This document shows, piece after piece, positions 5,621 to 7,607 of a stretch of 7,607 nt of DNA (its first letter is position 1; the number at the start of each line of letters is the position of its first letter). The position numbers were made by a program, and so were the translations under genes. The notes under the pieces were generated by a model. That model made no database searches, was not told the DNA's origin, and saw nothing but the letters and a program-made list of their open reading frames with translations. Source of the stretch: an uncultured Clostridium sp. (GTDB lineage Bacteria; Bacillota; Clostridia; TANB77; CAG-508); contig CAMSEX010000058.1 in assembly GCA_947057875.1 (NCBI GenBank), positions 1 through 7,607 on the forward strand, written 5' to 3'.

Positions 5621-5629
5621 TCCATAAGT

Positions 5630-5679
5630 AAAAACCAAAGCCCTGCGCCGGAATTGCTGGCGCAGGGCTTTTGGTTTTT
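5630..5679 (+). terminator. Strong bidirectional terminator between convergent genes
   Basis: A GC-rich stem (GCCCTGCGCC at 5640-5649 with GGCGCAGGGC at 5659-5668) is extended on both sides by AAAACCAAA and its complement, with one extra T. The plus strand ends in TTTTGGTTTTT and the minus strand in TTTGGTTTTTA, so it can serve both the micropeptide gene and the 94-residue minus-strand gene. Confidence 0.9.
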
Positions 5680-5687
5680 GAAACCAA

Positions 5688-5972
5688 TTAAAAATGAATT
5701 TCAATAGTAAATTCACTTTTTGTTCGTTTAATAATGGTAAGTGGATTACTTTCATAAGATTTTATCCAATAAGCAATCTCAAGCATCGTTGAAAATTGTT
5801 CTGTTTGTATTTTGGCACTTTGTAATTTAATGTGTCTTTTTTCTGCAAAGTCCAAAATATCTTTCACATTAGATGCTGCGATTGTTTCTTCTAATGCTGC
5901 TGCAGTCTCAGGATCTGTTAAGAAGATCCGTTTGTTGTTGTGAATGCGTATTGCCCAAGTTTTTGGTTCCAT
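5688..5972 (-). CDS. Orphan 94-residue soluble protein
   Basis: I do not recognise this protein. It begins with a strand-like segment TWAIRIHNNKRIFLTD (5-20), followed by an Ala/Glu-rich helix (PETAAALEETIAAS, 21-34), a second helix (NVKDILDFAEKRH, 35-47), and a C-terminal half with a helical segment (about 59-73) and strands. It has no Cys, no signal peptide and no membrane segment. ATG at 5972-5970 is preceded on the minus strand by AGGAGG (5986-5981), spacing eight, an excellent site. Its promoter at 6049-6078 is divergent from that of hpt, and its 5' leader of about 70 bases contains a small GCTTTC/GAAAGC hairpin (6000-6017). It ends at the bidirectional terminator. Expression signals make it a convincing gene; function is unknown. 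Confidence 0.82.
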   Translation of the reverse strand: MEPKTWAIRIHNNKRIFLTDPETAAALEETIAASNVKDILDFAEKRHIKLQSAKIQTEQFSTMLEIAYWIKSYESNPLTIIKRTKSEFTIEIHF

Positions 5973-6048
5973 TAATAAATCCTCCTGAATTTTACTAAGG
6001 CTTTCTTAAGCGAAAGCGGTTGCGACATTCAAAAATTATGTCAAATAT

Positions 6049-6078
6049 ATTATAACATTCTTTGTATCATTTCGTCAA
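6049..6078 (-). promoter_or_regulatory. Promoter of the 94-residue minus-strand gene
   Basis: Minus-strand TTGACG (6078-6073), an 18-base spacer and a perfect TATAAT (6054-6049). It diverges from the hpt promoter, with 18 bases between the two -35 boxes. Confidence 0.75.
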
Positions 6079-6096
6079 GTTTTTATGATATTATTC

Positions 6097-6126
6097 TTGA
6101 AAAAAATAACACAACTGTGTTATAAT
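6097..6126 (+). promoter_or_regulatory. Promoter of hpt-uvrC
   Basis: TTGAAA (6097-6102), an 18-base spacer and a perfect TATAAT (6121-6126) with extended -10 TG at 6118-6119. Transcription would start near 6133, about 32 bases before the hpt start. Confidence 0.8.
6106..6123 (+). promoter_or_regulatory. 18-bp perfect palindrome over the hpt -10 box, candidate operator
   Basis: ATAACACA (6106-6113) and TGTGTTAT (6116-6123) are exact inverted copies around a 2-base centre. The site fills the promoter spacer and enters the -10 box, a typical repressor position. The ACAnnTGT core recalls BlaI/CopY-type sites (TACAnnTGTA), but the outer bases differ and no such regulator is present here. It does not look like a B. 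subtilis PurR box. The regulator is unknown. Confidence 0.5.
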
Positions 6127-6164
6127 CATATTATTCTAAAATAAAGTTTTTGGGAGAAGTAAAA

Positions 6165-6684
6165 ATGGTAGAAAATGTGAAAGTATTATACGAAGAAGAG
6201 AAAATTCAAAAAAGAATTTTGGAACTTGCTCAAGAAATTGATCGAGATTATTCACGGAAAAACAGTGACAATTATTTGTGTGTTAAAAGGTGCTGTTTTT
6301 TTTACTGTGGATTTGGTGAAGAAAATGAAAACGCCAATTGAGTTGGAAGTAATGCAAGTTTCGAGTTATGTGGGAACAGAGACAACAGGGAACATTCAAG
6401 TTAAAAAAGATTTGGACCATAGTATAGAAGGCAAAGATGTTTTAATTGTGGAAGACATTATTGATACAGGTTATACGCTGAAGTATTTGAAAGAATATTT
6501 GCAAACCAAGCATCCCAATTCGGTAAAAATTGCTGTTTTGGCAGACAAGGCAGAACGAAGAGAAGTAGACGTAAAATTGGATTACACCGGATTTGTCATT
6601 CCCAATAAATTTGTGATTGGCTATGGTTTTGATTACAATGAAATTGGCAGAAATTTGCCTTATATCGGTTATATAGAAACATAG
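6165..6684 (+). pseudogene. hpt: Hypoxanthine phosphoribosyltransferase with a +1 frameshift
   Basis: Hpt converts hypoxanthine or guanine plus PRPP into IMP or GMP in purine salvage. The start is ATG 6165 with GGGAG at 6152-6156. The first 29 residues (MVENVKVLYEEEKIQ...EIDRDY) match the family N-terminus, then the frame fails and stops at 6341. The remainder continues in another frame from 6253: HGKTVTIICVLKGAVFF, VSSYVG, the PRPP loop VLIVEDIIDTGYTL, and a C-terminus around FVIGYGFDYNEIGRNLPYIG. One surplus T at 6251-6252 explains everything: removing it gives D-Y-H-G-K and a 172-residue protein, close to normal length. No catalytic motif is lost otherwise, which suggests a sequencing or assembly error or a very recent mutation. 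A TTG at 6226 could open the second frame but would lack the N-terminal strand and helix. uvrC follows after 13 bases. Confidence 0.88.
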
Positions 6685-6697
6685 AAAGGACAAGTAG

Positions 6698-7584
6698 ATG
6701 TTTATCATTGAAGAAGAATTGAAGAAGTTGCCGCAAAGTCCCGGTGTATATATTATGCGAGACAAAGAGGATACTGTCATTTATGTGGGGAAAGCGGTGG
6801 TTTTAAGAAATCGTGTGCGTCAATATTTTCGCAGAAATAATAAAACAGCAAGAATTGAAAAAATGGTTTCGCTCATTGACCATTTTGAATATATTGTTGT
6901 TAGTAGTGAGGATGAGGCGTTGATTTTAGAGTGCAATTTAATCAAAAAATATCGTCCACGTTTTAATGTTTTGCTAAAAGACGATAAAACTTATCCTTAT
7001 ATTTGTGTTGACGTAAAATCAGATTATCCAAGTATTTTTTTAACAAGACGCCTGAAAAATGATGGTGCCAAATATTTTGGTCCATATGCCAGTTCGGCAA
7101 GTGCCAAAGAAATGATTGGTTTTATTAAGGAAAAATTCCAAATTAGGCAATGTAAAAATTTTCGCAATCAGGGAAGGGCGTGTTTAAATTATCATATAAA
7201 AAAATGCTTGGCGCCTTGTATGGGTTATGTTAGTAAGGAAGAATATAGAAAACAGATTGACCAGATTATGCTTCTTTTAGAAGGAAAAATTGATAAAATT
7301 TTAAAAGAATTGAAAGCAGAGATGCAGCATTATGCGGACAACCAAGAATATGAAAAAGCGGCAGAAGTGCGTAATCGAATTTTGGGAATTGAGCGCGTTT
7401 CAGAAAAACAAAAAGTGTCTAATATTTCAGAAAATAATATTGATGTGATTGGTTTGTATCAGAATGAAATGACGGTTTGCATTGAAATTTTCTTTATTCG
7501 TGGTAGTAAAATGATTGGCAGGGAGCATTACTTTTTTGATGATTTAAAGGATATGGAAGAGGCGGAAATAGTTTCTGGTTTTAT
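6698..7584 (+). CDS. uvrC: Excinuclease ABC subunit C, N-terminal half, cut at contig end
   Basis: UvrC makes the two incisions around DNA damage after UvrAB loading in nucleotide excision repair. About 295 genuine residues of the usual 600 are present. The GIY-YIG nuclease domain fills residues 12-95: GVY (16-18), YVGKA (29-33), R39, Y43 and E78 in LECNLIKKY. Positions Y29, G31, K32, R39 and Y43 fit the catalytic set known for T. maritima UvrC. Four cysteines (152, 162, 170, 174) have the spacing proposed for an iron-sulfur site. A UVR motif, YADNQEYEKAAEVRNRI (212-228), would contact UvrB. The C-terminal RNase H-like and helix-hairpin-helix domains are missing. ATG 6698 has AAAGGA at 6685-6690. 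The frame stays open to the window end, but residues after 295 (DRKSTRL) are translated adapter. Confidence 0.95.
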
Positions 7585-7607
7585 AGATCGGAAGAGCACA
7601 CGTCTGA
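7585..7607 (+). other. Illumina TruSeq adapter remnant (artefact)
   Basis: The final 23 bases, starting AGATCGGAAGAGC and ending ACACGTCTGA, are identical to the start of the TruSeq read-1 3' adapter. Joined in frame to uvrC they give DRKSTRL, a peptide well known from adapter-contaminated database entries. This is untrimmed library sequence and not part of the genome. Confidence 0.97.

Noticed and set aside
6150..6164. TTG start upstream of hpt ATG
   Set aside because: It overlaps the GGGAG ribosome binding site, and the family N-terminus fits ATG 6165.
6226..6252. TTG at 6226 as the true start of a shorter hpt
   Set aside because: The first nine codons in that frame have no family similarity and no ribosome binding site precedes it, whereas the other frame gives a proper Hpt N-terminus up to residue 29.
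1..7607. CRISPR array, insertion sequence, phage, toxin-antitoxin or defence system
   Set aside because: No spaced direct repeats, transposase or integrase motifs or recognisable defence domains were seen; the region is mostly housekeeping genes with a few small orphans.

Overview
The window is AT-rich bacterial DNA with Shine-Dalgarno-led genes, tightly packed co-directional operons, textbook sigma-70-type promoters, tRNA genes with encoded CCA ends, and a ylmH-type S4 gene. This fits Bacillota, most likely an anaerobic Clostridia-like lineage. That placement is inferred from gene content and composition, with no marker-gene phylogeny. The right end is not biological: the last 23 bases match an Illumina TruSeq adapter, so this is an assembly contig end, probably from a genome or metagenome-derived contig.

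Region 1 (1-4572, plus strand) looks like one operon of five genes behind an extended -10 promoter at 16-44. The genes are a Dgk1/VTE5/Sec59-type lipid or polyprenol kinase, dxs (first step of the MEP isoprenoid pathway), a YlmH-like S4 RNA-binding protein starting inside the dxs 3' end, a multi-pass membrane protein resembling the YjdF/DUF2238 group, and a cytidine deaminase. The first two genes suggest isoprenoid supply and isoprenol phosphorylation. The Cdd has lost the usual ribose-contacting Glu.

Region 2 (4591-5035, plus) is a single-gene unit: a perfect-consensus promoter inside an inverted repeat, a 91-residue orphan protein and a hairpin terminator. It faces region 3 (5098-5380, minus), a tRNA unit with promoter, tRNA-His(GUG), tRNA-Gln(UUG) and terminator. 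Each tRNA has one stem mismatch.

Region 4 (5489-5972) holds two convergent small genes sharing a strong bidirectional terminator: a 43-residue Cys/Gly-rich single-pass peptide (plus) and a 94-residue orphan (minus).

Region 5 (5973-7584) starts with divergent promoters and an 18-bp perfect palindrome on the hpt -10 element. It is followed by hpt (purine salvage), which carries a +1 frameshift near codon 30, and by the 5' half of uvrC (nucleotide excision repair), which is cut off by adapter sequence.

No CRISPR array, insertion sequence, phage gene or recognisable defence system was found. The most interesting items are the overlooked Cys-rich peptide, the frameshifted hpt with its palindromic operator candidate, the Glu-to-Ala change in Cdd, and the adapter artefact.
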